Source of the DNA: Candidatus Avelusimicrobium gallicola
GTDB lineage: Bacteria > Elusimicrobiota > Elusimicrobia > Elusimicrobiales > UBA9959
Direction of reading: 5' to 3'
Assembly: GCA_020722185.1 (NCBI GenBank)
Contig: DYLH01000009.1
Span: forward strand, 1-51,315
DNA length: 51,315 nucleotides
The position numbers and the translations under genes were made by a program. Of this stretch, positions 43,226 to 51,315 are shown in pieces. Each line of letters opens with the position of its first letter. Within the stretch, counting starts at the first letter, position 1. The notes beneath the pieces were generated by a model that was not told the origin of the DNA, did no database searches, and worked only from the letters and a program-made list of their open reading frames with translations.

Positions 43226-44430
43226 AAATCCTCCTTTATTTTTTTAACCTCAGTCATTGCTTCTCCCTTATTAAATACAATGGTCAATTCATCTCCTATT
43301 CTTAACTGTGAAGAATCTCTGATAGCAATATCCCCCTTTTTTACAAGCGAATAGCCTTTCTTAAGAGGGAAATAGGGACTTAAATTTTTCAATTTTTCAC
43401 TTTGCAATTTAAGTTTAGAATATATTTTTTCACTTTTAATATCCACCGCCCTCCAAAGTCTGTCGCAGAGGTCATCAATAAAAATTGCCTTATCCTCTAT
43501 CAATGAATATGGATTTTTAAAAAATCGGGAATCTACAAAACGCAAAAATCTTGACAATATTTTTTCATAATTAATCCTTAAACTTTGAAGTAAACGTTTT
43601 TCAATCTGAACAAGATGTTTAAGAATGTCCTCATTATTTGCCGCCACAAGTTCAGCTGCCGCAGATGGAGTAGGAGCGCGCAAATCAGCCACAAAGTCAG
43701 CTATTGTGAAATCTGTTTCATGTCCTACGCAGGATATCACAGGTATTTTGGAAGATGCTATTGCCCTTGCAACAATTTCTTCATTGAATGCCCACAAATC
43801 CTCCATAGAGCCTCCGCCTCGACCAACAAGCATCACTTCTATATCGTCAAAATTTTCATTCAATTCCTTTATCGCCATTGCTATTTCTTCAGCGCTGCCT
43901 TCTCCCTGAACTTTTACTGGATAGAGTAAAATATTAATATTTGGGCAACGCCGCTTCAATATGGATAGTATGTCTCTTATAGCAGCTCCTGTGGGAGAGG
44001 TTACTACGGCAATTTTGGCGGGGAAAGATGGAATCTTTCTTTTTCTGTCTTCATCAAAAAGTCCCTCTTTTTTTAGCTTATCTTTTAATTGTTCAAAAGC
44101 TAGTTGTAGCGGACCAGCTGAAAGAGAAATCAATTCCCTTATTTGCAATTGATACTTGCTCTGCTTGTCATAGATAGTAACTATAGCGCGAACCTTTACT
44201 AAAAGACCATTTTTAATTTCAAATTTGCACTTTGAAACAGCCCATTTAAAAAAAACGCAGGATATCAGAGAATTTTCGTCCTTTAAGTCAAAATAGACAT
44301 GTCCAAGAGAAGATTCTTTTAAACCTGATATTTCTCCCTCTACCCATATCTCATTAAAGGAATTTTCAAGCAATTCTTTTATCCCTTTATTTAGTTCGCT
44401 TACCTTAAATACCGGAGTTATTTCTTCCAT
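43222..44430 (-). CDS. xseA: Exodeoxyribonuclease VII large subunit
   Basis: A 402-residue XseA. An N-terminal OB fold (ELLENSFNEIWVEGEISGLKESSLGHVYFDLKDE) precedes the nuclease domain with VVTSPTGAAIRDILSILKRRCP, GRGGGSMEDLWAFNEE and ISCVGHETDFTIADFVADLRAPTPSAAAE. I start at the ATG at 44430 (MEEITPVFKVSEL); an AGGAGA lies much farther upstream, so initiation may be weak or at the TTG at 44442. Confidence 0.95.
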   Translation of the reverse strand: MEEITPVFKVSELNKGIKELLENSFNEIWVEGEISGLKESSLGHVYFDLKDENSLISCVFFKWAVSKCKFEIKNGLLVKVRAIVTIYDKQSKYQLQIRELISLSAGPLQLAFEQLKDKLKKEGLFDEDRKRKIPSFPAKIAVVTSPTGAAIRDILSILKRRCPNINILLYPVKVQGEGSAEEIAMAIKELNENFDDIEVMLVGRGGGSMEDLWAFNEEIVARAIASSKIPVISCVGHETDFTIADFVADLRAPTPSAAAELVAANNEDILKHLVQIEKRLLQSLRINYEKILSRFLRFVDSRFFKNPYSLIEDKAIFIDDLCDRLWRAVDIKSEKIYSKLKLQSEKLKNLSPYFPLKKGYSLVKKGDIAIRDSSQLRIGDELTIVFNKGEAMTEVKKIKEDL

Positions 44431-44462
44431 AATTAAAATCAATCAAATAGATTGTCTCCTAT

Positions 44463-45752
44463 CTATGGTTCCCTGTTTAATCTCAATTTTTCAAGCCTTT
44501 TCTTTATCTCAGACTCAAAACCCTGATTAGAAGGCTCATAGAAAATTTTATGCTTAGGCATATACTCCTGCTTTACAAAATGACTGGGATAATCGTGAGG
44601 ATATTTATAATCTCGCCCATCGCCAAAGAATTTTCCATCGCCAGTGGCATCCTTGAGATGAATAGGGACTTTCCTTTCCTCTCCCTCTCTAACCTCTTTT
44701 AAAGCCATATTGATAGCCATATATGATGAATTTGATTTAGGTGAAACCGCCACATAAATAGCCGCCTGGGCAAGTATTATCCTGGCCTCAGGCATACCTA
44801 TTTTTCTAGCCGCATTAAAAGCTGAATTAGCAACTATTAAAGCCATAGGATTGGCATTCCCCACATCTTCACTGGCGCATATAACTATGCGACGCGCTAT
44901 AAAAAGAGGATCTTCGCCAGCTTCAATCATTTTCGCTAGCCAATAAACCGCAGCATCTGGATCTGATCCTCGCATTGATTTTATGAATGCGGAAGCGTGG
45001 TCATAATGATTATCGCCTTTTTTGTCATAAGCTATAATACTGTTTGAGTCTACCTGAGATAATACTTCTTCGCTTATCTCCACAGAACTGTTTTTCTCAA
45101 AAGCCAAAACTGCTGATTCAAGGATATTGAGCATACGCCTAGCATCTCCGGCTGAAAGAGAAATCAACATTTCTTTAGCTTTCTGAGAAATTTTCACCGA
45201 TATATCCGAAAAACCTTTTTTTAACGCTCTTTCAAGTATAGATGAAAGGGATTTTTCATTATGGCTCTTAAATTCAAATATGAGAAATCTTGATAGAAGA
45301 GCGCGATTTACATAGAAAAAAGGATTTTCTGTGGTAAGACCTATAAGTATTATTTCTCCCTTTTCAACCGAAGGCAAAAGAGTATCCTGCTGAGTTTTAT
45401 TGAAATGATGTATTTCATCAAGTATTAGAAGAGTCTTTTGTCCGCTATAAATTTCTCTGGCTGCGTCTATGGCCTTTTTTAACTCGCTTACACCAACTGA
45501 TGCGGCATTTAGATTGAATACTTTCGCTTTTATTTTATTAGCTATAATGGAGGCTAAAGCCGTCTTTCCACAACCGCTTGGACCATAAAAAAGAGCTGAT
45601 TTGAGCAGTCCTTTTTCCACCGCTTTTTTAAGGAATTTCCCATCTCCCAGTAGATGCTCCTGCCCGAAAAAATCCTCAACACTTTGCGGAGCGATTCGCC
45701 AGGCAAGAGGCTGAGAGTATTTATCTTTTTCTTTTTCAAAAAGATCGCTCAT
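44463..45752 (-). CDS. rarA: Replication-associated AAA ATPase RarA (MgsA)
   Basis: A 429-residue clamp-loader-like ATPase working at stalled forks. It shows PQSVEDFFGQEHLL, Walker A YGPSGCGKTALA, Walker B LLILDEIHHFNKTQQD, sensor TTENP and the C-terminal conserved RGSDPDAAVYWLAKMIEAGEDP and KDATGDGKFFG region. Length is normal. Its ATG overlaps the zapA stop by one base. Confidence 0.95.
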   Translation of the reverse strand: MSDLFEKEKDKYSQPLAWRIAPQSVEDFFGQEHLLGDGKFLKKAVEKGLLKSALFYGPSGCGKTALASIIANKIKAKVFNLNAASVGVSELKKAIDAAREIYSGQKTLLILDEIHHFNKTQQDTLLPSVEKGEIILIGLTTENPFFYVNRALLSRFLIFEFKSHNEKSLSSILERALKKGFSDISVKISQKAKEMLISLSAGDARRMLNILESAVLAFEKNSSVEISEEVLSQVDSNSIIAYDKKGDNHYDHASAFIKSMRGSDPDAAVYWLAKMIEAGEDPLFIARRIVICASEDVGNANPMALIVANSAFNAARKIGMPEARIILAQAAIYVAVSPKSNSSYMAINMALKEVREGEERKVPIHLKDATGDGKFFGDGRDYKYPHDYPSHFVKQEYMPKHKIFYEPSNQGFESEIKKRLEKLRLNREP

Positions 45753-46051
45753 TAGAAAAGTTTGTCCTCGCTTCCCAAATTTTCCAGTTTAGATATCAAT
45801 TCATCTATTTTATTCTCATACTGAGAATTCAAAGAAAGTTCTCTCTGCTCATATTTATAAAGCTGCATACCATACTTTATTGCCACATACATAAGCTGTT
45901 TAATAGTATCCGGAACAATTTTTTTTTGTTCGTAAGCCAGCATCTCTTCCTCAACCTTTCTTACAATAGTGTTCATTTCTATGGGGGTTACATTTTCTGC
46001 ATCCACATATATCACTTTTCCCCTGAAATTAACCTGTATTTCTTTCTGCAT
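45752..46051 (-). CDS. zapA: ZapA-like cell division protein
   Basis: A 99-residue protein with the ZapA layout: a small N-terminal beta head (EIQVNFRGKVIYVDAENVTPIEMNTIVRKVEEEM), then helices ending in a coiled coil (YENKIDELISKLENL). ZapA cross-links FtsZ filaments. It follows a small coiled-coil gene, and both lie after pheT, a frequent location of zapA. Confidence 0.82.
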   Translation of the reverse strand: MQKEIQVNFRGKVIYVDAENVTPIEMNTIVRKVEEEMLAYEQKKIVPDTIKQLMYVAIKYGMQLYKYEQRELSLNSQYENKIDELISKLENLGSEDKLF

Positions 46052-46284
46052 TACAAATCCTCTCTTATTTTTTTCTCTATTTTTTCAGCTATATATCCCA
46101 ACTTCTCCCTTAACAATTTCCTCAAATTTTCCATTTGTTCATGGCTTTTTTGGGCAAGCTCTTTTTTTTCAGACTTTAACTTTTCAACCTCCTTTTGCAG
46201 CCTCAAATTCTCTTCCTTAAGTTTGCTAAAAGCTGATATAAATTTAATTAATTCAGATTCTAGCTGTTGAAGTTTCGTTACCAT
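46051..46284 (-). CDS. Small coiled-coil protein (ZapB-like)
   Basis: A 77-residue protein that is almost entirely one coiled coil (QLESELIKFISAFSKLKEEN, then LQKEVEKLKSEKKELAQK). Size, composition and adjacency to zapA suggest a ZapB-like division protein, but coiled coils match easily by chance. There is no Shine-Dalgarno; TATAAT on the minus strand ends 11 nt before the ATG, so a short-leader promoter in the pheT-zapB gap (46285-46361) is possible. It overlaps zapA by one base. Confidence 0.65.
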   Translation of the reverse strand: MVTKLQQLESELIKFISAFSKLKEENLRLQKEVEKLKSEKKELAQKSHEQMENLRKLLREKLGYIAEKIEKKIREDL

Positions 46285-46361
46285 AATATAAAACTATTAT
46301 ATAAATTTGTGTGTATTAAAAAGGATTGACAATTTTCCCCCGCGGATAAAAATATGGATAA

Positions 46362-48740
46362 TCAACTTCTTAGAGAAGCGCCAAAAACTTTATTCAATTT
46401 ATTGTATATTTCTTCAATTTTTGAGTTAAGCTCTTTATCGGTAAAGGTCTTTTCCATAGAAGAAAACATAAATCTCATTGTTAAACTTTTTGAGTCAGGG
46501 GAAATATTTTTTCCGGTGTAAACATCTATAAGTTTCACCCACAAAAGATCTCTGATGCCAGTTATTTCTTTTTTTATCTCTTCCCAGGAATACTTCTTTA
46601 AAACAACTACACTCAAATCCCTTACACTGTGCTGATATTGAGATACCGGGGACGATTTTTTAATCCTTACATAAAAATCTTTCTCAAAATATCTTAAAAA
46701 AACTTCAGTGTTAAATTCAAAGGCATAAACTTCACTTTCTTTTATGTCATAGGCGGCAAGCGTTTCTCCACTTATGGCGCCTAGATATCCGCAGTGTTTC
46801 CCTGAAACACTTATTTCAAGACAAAGTCCTTTTTGAAAATGTTTCAAAGGTTCATTGACTGGTTTAAAAGAAAAATTAGCGATATCTTTGAAAAGATAAG
46901 AAACAGCTCCTTTCAAGTGATAAAAATCCAAAAAATCTTCAGGAGCATGCCAGTAGTATTCTCTTGTTTTTCCAAACATCAATCCCGCAGTTGAAGCTTT
47001 CTCTAAAATTTTTCCATTCTCCAAAGCAAACACCTTGCCGTTCTCATAAATCATGATACTATCAACTCCCCTGTTCAAATTGTATTTTAAATTTTTCAAC
47101 AATCCACACAGGAGAGAAGGGCGTAAATAATGAAAATCAGATGAAAGCGGATTTTTAAGTTCGACAGCCATCTTTTCATTAAATGAAATTGCCTTTACTT
47201 CTTTTAATGAAATCAAATCATAATTGATTGCCTCATACATGCCTATGGAACAAAGTTTTTCTCTGATGAAAGAGAGAGCCTGATGATATGGATGATCTTT
47301 GGAAGGCATCACTCTCATAGATGTTTCACTTTTTATATTTGAGTAACCCCAAAAACGAGCCACTTCTTCGGCAATGTCCCATATTGTTTTCAAATCAGAC
47401 CTGTATGATGGAGGATAAAACATGGCCCCAACATATTTCTCAGATATGGCTTTCAAAGACTTCTCTATATCTTCATTGGAAAAATTGCTGCCAAGTATAG
47501 AATTTATCTTGTCGCATTTAACTTCAATTGGATCACGCTTAAATATTGATGGGCGCTCATCTTGAATCTGAGAAATAAAAGCGTCTGGATTATTTTCCAT
47601 TATCAATTCAGCAATTCTATATGCAGCTTTATCCTGAATCTCGCTATCTACATTCCTTTCAAATCTAAATGAAGAGTCCGATTTGAGATTTAAAAACTTA
47701 GAAGAGTGCCTAACTGCTGATGGATTAAAATGAGCTGACTCTATCAAAACATCACTGGTATCTTGAGATATGGAGCTATAAAAACCGCCCATAACACCAG
47801 CTACCGCTATTGGTTTTTTTTCATCGGCTATTACTAAAATATCTTTTGAAAGAGCTCTTTCTTCTCCATCTAGTGTTTTTATTTTTTCTTTGTCTTGAGC
47901 CCTTCTGACAATTATTTTTTTGCCTTCAATATTTCTAAGGTCAAAGCAATGAGTTGGCTGGCCAAGCTCAAACATAACATAATTAGAAGCATCTATAAGA
48001 ATATCGTCTTTAGGATTTATCCCTATTTTTCTAAGTCGCTCAGCCATCCACATAGGAGTTTTTTTATTCTTGATATTTTTGACAATGAGGCCAAGATATC
48101 TGAAACAATCTGATGGATTCTCTATTTCAATTGAAATTTCCTTTTCACCTTTGCTCTGTGCAACTTTGAATGAGAGTTCTTCAAGTTTATACCCTTTAAA
48201 TATGGAAAGTTCCCTTGCCAAAGCATAGTGAGATAAACAATATCCAAGATTTGGAGTGATTTCAAGCTCAAATATGTAGTCCGGCTTATCAAAGATCTCC
48301 CTTATATCTGTGCCGGGAGTTAAAGAATTGTCTAAAACAAGTATTCCACTGTCATCATATCCATAAAGCCCCAGCTCGCCAGCGGAGCAAATCATACCCT
48401 CAGACTCTATGCCACGTATCTTAGCCTTTTTCAAAACTCCCTCAGGCAATTTTGCGCCAACTACGGCAAATGGGATTTTCTGTCCGACAGCAATATTTTT
48501 GGCTCCACAAACAACCTTATGAATTTTTGCTCCCGTTGAAACTTCACAAAGAGAAAGTCTATCAGCATTTGGATGTTTTTCTATCTTCAGTATTTCCCCA
48601 ACAAAAACATTCTCCCCCTCAAATCCGATTTTTTGAATATTGTCAATAGAAAAACCAAGCGAAGCAAGATCGACTCTAAGCTTTTCAAAAGCTGGCAAAT
48701 CTGCGGAAAATTTTTTAAGCCATGAATAAATAGTCTTCAT
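46362..48740 (-). CDS. pheT: Phenylalanine--tRNA ligase beta subunit
   Basis: A 792-residue PheT of standard length. The N-terminal EMAP/OB tRNA-binding domain (VVCGAKNIAVGQKIPFAVVGAKLPEG) is followed by B3/B4 (LSKDILVIADEKKPIAVAGVMGG), B5, the synthetase-like core and a C-terminal anticodon-binding FDX-ACB domain (SPVSQYQHSVRDLSVVV). Editing of Tyr-tRNA is expected from B3/B4. Its start overlaps the pheS stop by 4 nt. Confidence 0.97.
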   Translation of the reverse strand: MKTIYSWLKKFSADLPAFEKLRVDLASLGFSIDNIQKIGFEGENVFVGEILKIEKHPNADRLSLCEVSTGAKIHKVVCGAKNIAVGQKIPFAVVGAKLPEGVLKKAKIRGIESEGMICSAGELGLYGYDDSGILVLDNSLTPGTDIREIFDKPDYIFELEITPNLGYCLSHYALARELSIFKGYKLEELSFKVAQSKGEKEISIEIENPSDCFRYLGLIVKNIKNKKTPMWMAERLRKIGINPKDDILIDASNYVMFELGQPTHCFDLRNIEGKKIIVRRAQDKEKIKTLDGEERALSKDILVIADEKKPIAVAGVMGGFYSSISQDTSDVLIESAHFNPSAVRHSSKFLNLKSDSSFRFERNVDSEIQDKAAYRIAELIMENNPDAFISQIQDERPSIFKRDPIEVKCDKINSILGSNFSNEDIEKSLKAISEKYVGAMFYPPSYRSDLKTIWDIAEEVARFWGYSNIKSETSMRVMPSKDHPYHQALSFIREKLCSIGMYEAINYDLISLKEVKAISFNEKMAVELKNPLSSDFHYLRPSLLCGLLKNLKYNLNRGVDSIMIYENGKVFALENGKILEKASTAGLMFGKTREYYWHAPEDFLDFYHLKGAVSYLFKDIANFSFKPVNEPLKHFQKGLCLEISVSGKHCGYLGAISGETLAAYDIKESEVYAFEFNTEVFLRYFEKDFYVRIKKSSPVSQYQHSVRDLSVVVLKKYSWEEIKKEITGIRDLLWVKLIDVYTGKNISPDSKSLTMRFMFSSMEKTFTDKELNSKIEEIYNKLNKVFGASLRS

Positions 48741-49771
48741 AAGTTTTTAAGCACTCTTAAATCATTTTCAAATAGTTGGCGCATATCTGTTATTCCATAC
48801 AATAACATAGCGAATCTATCTATGCCGGCGCCAAAAGCAAATCCGCTTGTTTCCATTGGATCATATCCACAGGCTTTGAAAACTTCAGGATGTATCATGC
48901 CAGCTCCTATAAGTTCAAGCCATCCTGTTGATTTACACACTGGACATTTTCCTTTGTGAGAAGAGCAAAATACACAAGAAACTTCAACACCAGCGCCAGG
49001 CTCGACAAATGGAAAATACGAAGGAGCAAATCTTATTTTTGCAGCAGAACCAAACATATCTTTTATGAAACTTTCCATAGTCCATTTAAGATCTGACATG
49101 GAAATATTTTTGTCGGCGCAAAAACCTTCAAGCTGATGGAATACAAAAGAATGGCTGGCATCCACTGCCTCAGATCTGAAAACCTTACCTGTAGATATTA
49201 CTCTCAGAGGCGGTTTTCTGCTTTGCATAGTCCGTATCTGAACTGGAGATGTGTGAGTTCTTAAAAGATAGTCAGAGCCTCGCTCATCTTTGTGTGGCAA
49301 GTAAAAAGTATCTTGCATATCCCTCGCCGGATGATCAGGTGGAAAATTCAATGCCTCAAAATTGAAATAATCCATCTCAACAAGAGGACCGTATTCAAGA
49401 GAAAATCCAAGTTTAGACATTGAGGAAATTATTTTTTCAGTAGTTGCTGTTATAGGATGAACAGAGCCGTGAGGATAAGGATACCCGCAAAGAGTAAGAT
49501 CTAAATCTGAAGAGACCTTGCTTTTGGAAATATTGTCTGGGCTTGCAGAAAGATATTCAAGAATAGATTTTTTGAAATCATTTCCAAGAGAGCCAAGCTC
49601 TTTTTTTTCTTCAATTGAAAAAGAAGAAAGTTCTCTCAAAAGCAAAGAGAGGGATCCTTTTTTGGAAAGAAAATCCCTCTCTATATCTTGAGATAGTTTT
49701 TTTTCTGATACGGCCCTGTCAAAGTCGCTCTTTAGAGCGGAAAGTTTTGACAACCACTCTTGCCTGTTCAT
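48737..49771 (-). CDS. pheS: Phenylalanine--tRNA ligase alpha subunit
   Basis: A 344-residue PheS, the catalytic class II subunit. It shows HPITATTEKIISSMSKLGF, PPDHPARDMQDTFYL (motif 2 region), RTHTSPVQIRTM, FHQLEGFCAD and the motif 3 region GFAFGAGIDRFAMLLYGI. I start at the ATG at 49771, which directly follows the rplT stop; the frame is open seven codons further into rplT. Confidence 0.97.
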   Translation of the reverse strand: MNRQEWLSKLSALKSDFDRAVSEKKLSQDIERDFLSKKGSLSLLLRELSSFSIEEKKELGSLGNDFKKSILEYLSASPDNISKSKVSSDLDLTLCGYPYPHGSVHPITATTEKIISSMSKLGFSLEYGPLVEMDYFNFEALNFPPDHPARDMQDTFYLPHKDERGSDYLLRTHTSPVQIRTMQSRKPPLRVISTGKVFRSEAVDASHSFVFHQLEGFCADKNISMSDLKWTMESFIKDMFGSAAKIRFAPSYFPFVEPGAGVEVSCVFCSSHKGKCPVCKSTGWLELIGAGMIHPEVFKACGYDPMETSGFAFGAGIDRFAMLLYGITDMRQLFENDLRVLKNL

Positions 49772-49778
49772 TGATGTA

Positions 49779-50138
49779 TTAGGCTTTTGCAACTGCTTTG
49801 GAAGCTATCTCCACCAGCTGTTTGAAACTGGACGGATCTTTTATAGCCATTTCAGAAAGCATTTTTCTGTTTATTTCTATGTTAGACTTTTTAAGCCCAT
49901 TGACAAAAACGCTATAGCTTAAGCCATGCTCTCTAACGGCGGCATTAAGACGCAATATCCACATGCTTCTCATATTGCCTTTCTTGTCTTTCCTGTCGAT
50001 ATAAGCATTCGTCAAGGATTTTTTAACTTGCTGAGTCGCCATTCTCAAACGTCTGCTCTTATCGCCGTAATAGCCCTTGGCAAGCTTAAATATTTTCTTT
50101 TTTCTTTTGTTTCTAGCTACGCTGTATTTTATTCTCAT
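49779..50138 (-). CDS. rplT: 50S ribosomal protein L20
   Basis: A 119-residue L20 with [25 protein letters not shown]-like [17 protein letters not shown] and a C-terminal globular part. L20 initiates 50S assembly and represses its own operon in well-studied bacteria. Here its AAGGAG (50168-50173) is 29 nt from the ATG, with a small hairpin (50148-50164) between; folding would bring the two closer. Confidence 0.97.
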   Translation of the reverse strand: MRIKYSVARNKRKKKIFKLAKGYYGDKSRRLRMATQQVKKSLTNAYIDRKDKKGNMRSMWILRLNAAVREHGLSYSVFVNGLKKSNIEINRKMLSEMAIKDPSSFKQLVEIASKAVAKA

Positions 50139-50147
50139 AGTCTACGA

Positions 50148-50173
50148 CATCTTTTAAAAAGATGAAGCTCCTT
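50148..50173 (-). promoter_or_regulatory. rplT ribosome-binding site set off by a hairpin
   Basis: On the minus strand AAGGAG (50173-50168) stands just after the rpmI stop, then CATCTT and AAGATG (50164-50159, 50153-50148) can pair with a 5-nt loop before the rplT ATG at 50138. Initiation may depend on this fold. Confidence 0.5.
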
Positions 50174-50175
50174 TA

Positions 50176-50379
50176 TTATTCGTATGGAAGATAGGTTTTC
50201 AAAACCTTGGAATTGTGATCTTCCTTTTTGATTACTTTGGCAGTTCTTAGGTGTCTGCCTCTTTTAGCAGACATACCTATAAGAAGGTGCCTGAGACCAG
50301 ACTTCCTGTGAGTCCATTTTCCGGAAGTTGTTCTTTTAAATCTTTTCTTTGCGCCACTATGGCTTTTCATTTTAGGCAT
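50176..50379 (-). CDS. rpmI: 50S ribosomal protein L35
   Basis: A 67-residue L35 opening MPKMKSHSGAKKRFKRT and rich in Lys/Arg. I start at the ATG at 50379, with GGAG upstream; the longer open frame to 50427 has no family similarity. It is the middle gene of infC-rpmI-rplT. Confidence 0.97.
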   Translation of the reverse strand: MPKMKSHSGAKKRFKRTTSGKWTHRKSGLRHLLIGMSAKRGRHLRTAKVIKKEDHNSKVLKTYLPYE

Positions 50380-50447
50380 AAAAACTCCTTTAATTCTATC
50401 AATACTTAGATTATATAAAATTGACAATTCAAAAAAAAGATGTTTTA

Positions 50448-51002
50448 TTAAGAACCAGGAGCCTGCTCTTTTTTTTGTTGAGGTTTAATAGACCTGGGTT
50501 TAAGCATCACGCTCATCCTATTGCCAAGCATTGATGGCTTTCCATCAAGCTCAGCTATTTGAGATAGCTTTTCTTGAACCTGATTTATTATTCCTTCTCC
50601 TATATCTTTATGCTGCATTTCTCTTCCATGAAAAATTACTGTCACCCTTACTTTATTTCCTTCCTTTAAAAAATCTTCCATATGTCTTATTTTAGTTTGA
50701 AGGTCATTGTTTCCTATTCTCGGATTTATTCTTATTTCTTTTAAGACATTGTCTTTTTGCTTTTTTCTGTTTTCTTTTTCCTGTTTTTCTTTTTCATACA
50801 TGAATTTATTGAAATCCATTATTTTGCATACTGGTGGATTGGCATTGGGAGAGATCTCCACCAAATCCAGACCAGCTGATCTTGCCATATTCAAAGCCTC
50901 ATAAGTGGGCTTAACACCTATCATGTCACCATTTGATAAGATAACGCGAACCTGTGAAGCGCGTATCCAATTATTCACTCTTATTCTTTTATTGTTATAC
51001 AA
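50448..51002 (-). CDS. infC: Translation initiation factor IF-3
   Basis: A 184-residue IF-3. N-domain RVNNWIRASQVRVILSNGDMIG and SAGLDLVEISPNANPPVCKIMD are followed by the linker and C-domain (KEIRINPRIGNNDLQTKIRHMEDFLKEGNKVRVTVIFHGREM). I start at the TTG at 51002, with perfect GGAGG (51013-51009) 6 nt upstream and the usual IF-3 N-terminus length. The only upstream ATG in the predicted mRNA (51035) gives an atypical extension. Non-AUG starts are a known feature of infC autoregulation. Confidence 0.93.
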   Translation of the reverse strand: MYNNKRIRVNNWIRASQVRVILSNGDMIGVKPTYEALNMARSAGLDLVEISPNANPPVCKIMDFNKFMYEKEKQEKENRKKQKDNVLKEIRINPRIGNNDLQTKIRHMEDFLKEGNKVRVTVIFHGREMQHKDIGEGIINQVQEKLSQIAELDGKPSMLGNRMSVMLKPRSIKPQQKKEQAPGS

Positions 51003-51057
51003 CTTATTCCTCCAGTCAGGACTCTCTGAGCCCATCAATTTACTAATCCGATTTAAT

Positions 51058-51086
51058 AATTTACAAGTTTTAAAAGTGTAAGTCAA
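51058..51086 (-). promoter_or_regulatory. Promoter of the infC operon
   Basis: On the minus strand: TTGACT (51086-51081), 17-nt spacer, TAAATT (51063-51058). The predicted start near 51051 leaves a leader of about 49 nt to the TTG start at 51002. Confidence 0.6.
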
Positions 51087-51244
51087 ATTAAATTGAATAT
51101 CACATTTTTTACTAAGTTAATTTATTTTTTTGTATAATTAGTTTATAGTTCAATGTGAAAGGAAAGTTAAAAAATTTTTTTCTGTTTTATTTTCACATAG
51201 ATGAAATGACTTTCCGCTAGACTTTTTTAGTGAACCATTTATAT

Positions 51245-51315
51245 TCCGGGATGGTGTAACGGTAGCACAAGCGGCTCTGGACCGTTTAGTCTAGGTTCGA
51301 ATCCTAGTCCCGGAG
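51245..51315 (+). tRNA. tRNA-Gln (CUG anticodon)
   Basis: A 71-nt cloverleaf: acceptor TCCGGGA (51245-51251) with TCCCGGA (51308-51314), discriminator G; D arm with AACGGTAG loop; anticodon stem AGCGG/CCGTT with loop CTCTGGA, anticodon CTG at 51277-51279; T arm CTAGG-TTCGAAT-CCTAG. The window ends at the discriminator, so I cannot see whether CCA is encoded. The 158 nt between infC and this gene hold the infC promoter and a TATAAT at 51133-51138 on the plus strand without a clear -35. Confidence 0.95.

Noticed and set aside
46325-46354. TTGACA on the plus strand at 46325-46330, pointing into pheT as an antisense promoter.
   Set aside because: The matching -10 is weak (AAAATA) and there is no feature it would serve.
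33384-51235. A similar intergenic string CTTTCCNNTAGACTTTTT at 33384-33403 and 51210-51228, and a partial CTTTTTTAGGGAACC at 35540, suggesting a repeat family.
   Set aside because: Matches of this length with mismatches are expected by chance in AT-rich sequence of this size, and the flanks do not align or fold alike.
51239-51244. TTATAT directly before the tRNA-Gln as a -10 box.
   Set aside because: A transcript from it would start inside the mature tRNA; the upstream TATAAT at 51133-51138 is more plausible, though its -35 is poor.
1-51315. CRISPR arrays, prophage or a replication origin.
   Set aside because: No regularly spaced repeats, phage structural genes or clustered DnaA boxes were seen by eye.

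Overview
The window is AT-rich bacterial chromosome, densely packed with core genes and almost without mobile DNA. A Gram-negative envelope is implied by MurC, AnmK, an OmpA/Pal-type lipoprotein, a LysM-FecR protein and many exported proteins. Two secreted proteins carry a FlgD-like C-terminal tail of the kind common in Elusimicrobiota, Cloacimonadota, Fibrobacterota and related poorly cultured phyla. I would guess such a lineage, but no single gene here settles the phylum.

Layout. (1) 63-2716: an exported protein, two response-regulator genes and a transposase remnant. (2) 17504 down to 2723, minus strand: a nearly gapless run of 15 genes (rdgB, histidine kinase, LysM-FecR protein, TPR protein, unknown, murC, rsmA, M24 peptidase, lemA, htpX, efp, HAD phosphatase, SpoVG-like exported protein, subtilisin, DUF192). 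It is interrupted at 13421-13637 by a promoter and terminator unit that looks like a small RNA gene. (3) 17550-33356, plus strand: a protein with TPR-like repeats, clostripain-type peptidase, squalene/phytoene synthase, dcd, TPR protein, rplM-rpsI, a 5'-nucleotidase with a degenerate paralogue, a HIT protein and the macromolecular-synthesis group rpsU-dnaG-rpoD. (4) 35397 down to 33427, minus: rplU-rpmA-obg. (5) 35581-36267, plus: an MscS-related membrane protein. (6) 51002 down to 36291, minus: a co-directional run of 19 genes from infC-rpmI-rplT-pheS-pheT through zapB-like/zapA/rarA/xseA/xseB/tlyA, a Nudix hydrolase, a THEP1-like NTPase and an ECF-type transporter (double ATPase, S-like and T-like membrane proteins), to anmK, a second squalene/phytoene synthase and an OmpA-like lipoprotein. 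(7) 51245-51315: tRNA-Gln(CUG) at the window edge.

How the genes work together. Translation and replication genes (infC, rpmI, rplT, pheST, rplM, rpsI, rplU, rpmA, obg, rpsU, dnaG, rpoD, efp, rsmA, tlyA) dominate. Repair and nucleotide-pool hygiene (rdgB, dcd, Nudix, rarA, xseAB) and wall/envelope functions (murC, anmK, lemA, htpX, LysM-FecR, OmpA) are interleaved.

Most interesting signals: a candidate small RNA with a near-consensus promoter and strong terminator (13466-13587); several genes whose -10 box lies only 7-9 nt before the ATG with no Shine-Dalgarno, suggesting leaderless mRNAs; hairpins around the obg and rplT ribosome-binding sites; an EF-P with an unusual modification-loop tip; a fused ECF ATPase whose two sites look complementary and asymmetric; a motif-less 5'-nucleotidase paralogue beside an intact one; and an exported protein resembling two tandem SpoVG folds. 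I see no CRISPR array, prophage or intact insertion sequence. No stretch over 300 bases lacks a gene.
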